Below, one piece after another: positions 63,519 to 64,000 of a stretch of 64,000 nt of DNA (positions within the stretch are counted from its first letter, which is position 1; each line of letters opens with the position of its first letter). The DNA is taken from the NCBI RefSeq assembly GCF_000816845.1, contig NZ_CP006877.1, positions 1,493,501 through 1,557,500 of the forward strand. The letters are read 5' to 3'. The notes under the pieces are model-generated. The model saw only the letters and a list, made by a program, of their open reading frames with translations. It was not told the DNA's origin and searched no databases. The DNA is from Rhizobium gallicum bv. gallicum R602sp (GTDB taxonomy: Bacteria > Pseudomonadota > Alphaproteobacteria > Rhizobiales > Rhizobiaceae). The translations under genes were made by a program, and so were the position numbers.

Positions 63519-64000
63519 CGACGAGTATGGACGGCTGCCCTCGGCTGACGATGCGATCGGAGCGTCCGGACTGCTCGGGCGTGTGGCACCGTGCGCCAAA
63601 AAATCGTGATGCAAATGGCCCCCGGCACAACGGCCATGCCGAATGTTAGCTACGGACTTCGTTGTGTCCTCATTCTTGTAGGCGTCGACACGCTCACTCT
63701 CGAGTGGCGGACTGTTCCTTTCTCGGCGCGATTTGCGCGCCGGCCGGTGAGCGGCATGTTTCGGATCACACAGCCCGCGCACCGCCTCGCCAGCCGGCGG
63801 CTTTTCTTACAGCCACATCAAAAAAAGACCGCCCCGATCTGCGAGGCGGTCAATGCGGATTCGATATCCGGCGACCACGGTGAGAGAGGGGTGAGAGACA
63901 CCGGAGTCGATAGCAGCTTGGCGCAGCTGATCGCCTCTTTGGTTGGGGTGTTGAGGCGATAGAGCAACATATCAATGGACCGCCCCTCCCGAAATTATAC
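63519..64000. other. Right-hand end of window, no supported gene
   Basis: Short frames on both strands do not look coding. A strong minus-strand terminator lies at 63821-63851, so a transcript arriving from the right must end there. The 150 bases upstream of it (63852-64000, minus) hold no convincing protein end and might be part of a small RNA or an untranslated tail. Confidence 0.5.
63821..63851 (-). terminator. Rho-independent terminator, minus strand
   Basis: GACCGCC at 63827-63833 pairs perfectly with GGCGGTC at 63845-63851; on the minus strand the stem is followed by at least six U. The gene or RNA it ends lies at or beyond the right edge. Confidence 0.75.

Noticed and set aside
63591..63962. 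123-residue plus-strand ORF at the right edge
   Set aside because: No ribosome binding site, crosses the minus-strand terminator, and its composition is not gene-like.
1..64000. Search for tRNA, rRNA, CRISPR arrays, integrases and insertion sequences
   Set aside because: No cloverleaf-like TTCGA arm with acceptor pairing, no regularly spaced repeats and no transposase or integrase motifs were seen in the gene-free stretches by eye; tRNAscan and ISfinder searches would be decisive.

Overview
The window looks like chromosome from a fast-growing rhizobium (Rhizobiaceae, most likely Rhizobium itself). The evidence is high-GC coding sequence, the alphaproteobacterial cell-cycle pair divK-pleD, a short prolyl-tRNA synthetase of the alphaproteobacterial type, GatCAB, an NDUFA12-type complex I subunit, DUF2155/DUF3572/DUF6105 family proteins, and an RNase E with a large acidic insertion in its S1 domain. 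I see no rRNA, tRNA, CRISPR array, prophage or intact insertion sequence. The species is an inference.

Layout. 1-8.7 kb: proS, the LolCD lipoprotein exporter, two less certain ORFs on the other strand, a 28-residue membrane microprotein, and dnaE. 8.7-14.2 kb: HIT protein, L,D-transpeptidase, a DNA polymerase IV with a Cys4 extension, a GNAT, a HAD hydrolase and DUF3572. 14.3-17 kb: divK-pleD, then a gene-free stretch with a strong candidate structured sRNA, and rpmG. 17-25.7 kb (minus strand): plsY, a decayed dprA, topA, rnr, DUF983, an MFS carrier and rpmG in a row. 25.8-28 kb: pyrB with a dihydroorotase-like partner that has lost its metal ligands. 28-39.5 kb: AidB-like flavoprotein, TetR regulator, two tiny membrane proteins, ruvX, gatC-gatA, a YjhX/TopAI-type toxin next to a GNAT, gatB, NDUFA12 and DUF2155. 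39.7-43.5 kb (minus): aat, accC, accB, aroQ, a DsbA-like protein. 43.7-54.3 kb: aminotransferase, rne, amiC, mrcA, and prfB with its +1 programmed frameshift. 54.4-60.4 kb: an accessory block with an APH(3')-type kinase, an ABC exporter, a 14-TM MFS exporter and a LysR regulator. 60.4-64 kb: nadK with a secreted partner, and a cluster of very small unknown genes.

How it fits together. Most of the window is housekeeping: translation (proS, gatCAB, prfB, rpmG, aat), DNA and RNA maintenance (dnaE, dinB, topA, rnr, rne, ruvX), envelope growth (lolCD, amiC, mrcA, L,D-transpeptidase, plsY), fatty acid and pyrimidine synthesis, and cell-cycle signalling. Set into this are decaying or mobile-type small modules: a frameshifted VapB-like antitoxin (29.9-30.1 kb), a frameshifted DUF1902/HicB-like antitoxin (55.3-55.6 kb), an apparently intact yjhX, and a dprA that has lost its catalytic core.

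The most interesting signals are the structured sRNA candidate at 16.6-16.8 kb, the dprA remnant, the non-catalytic PyrC partner, the 28-bp perfect palindrome at 38.36 kb, several small proteins with strong ribosome binding sites, and the resistance/export block after prfB. I did not find clear evidence of a wholly new multi-gene system; the small-protein cluster at 61.8-63.5 kb is the least explained part.
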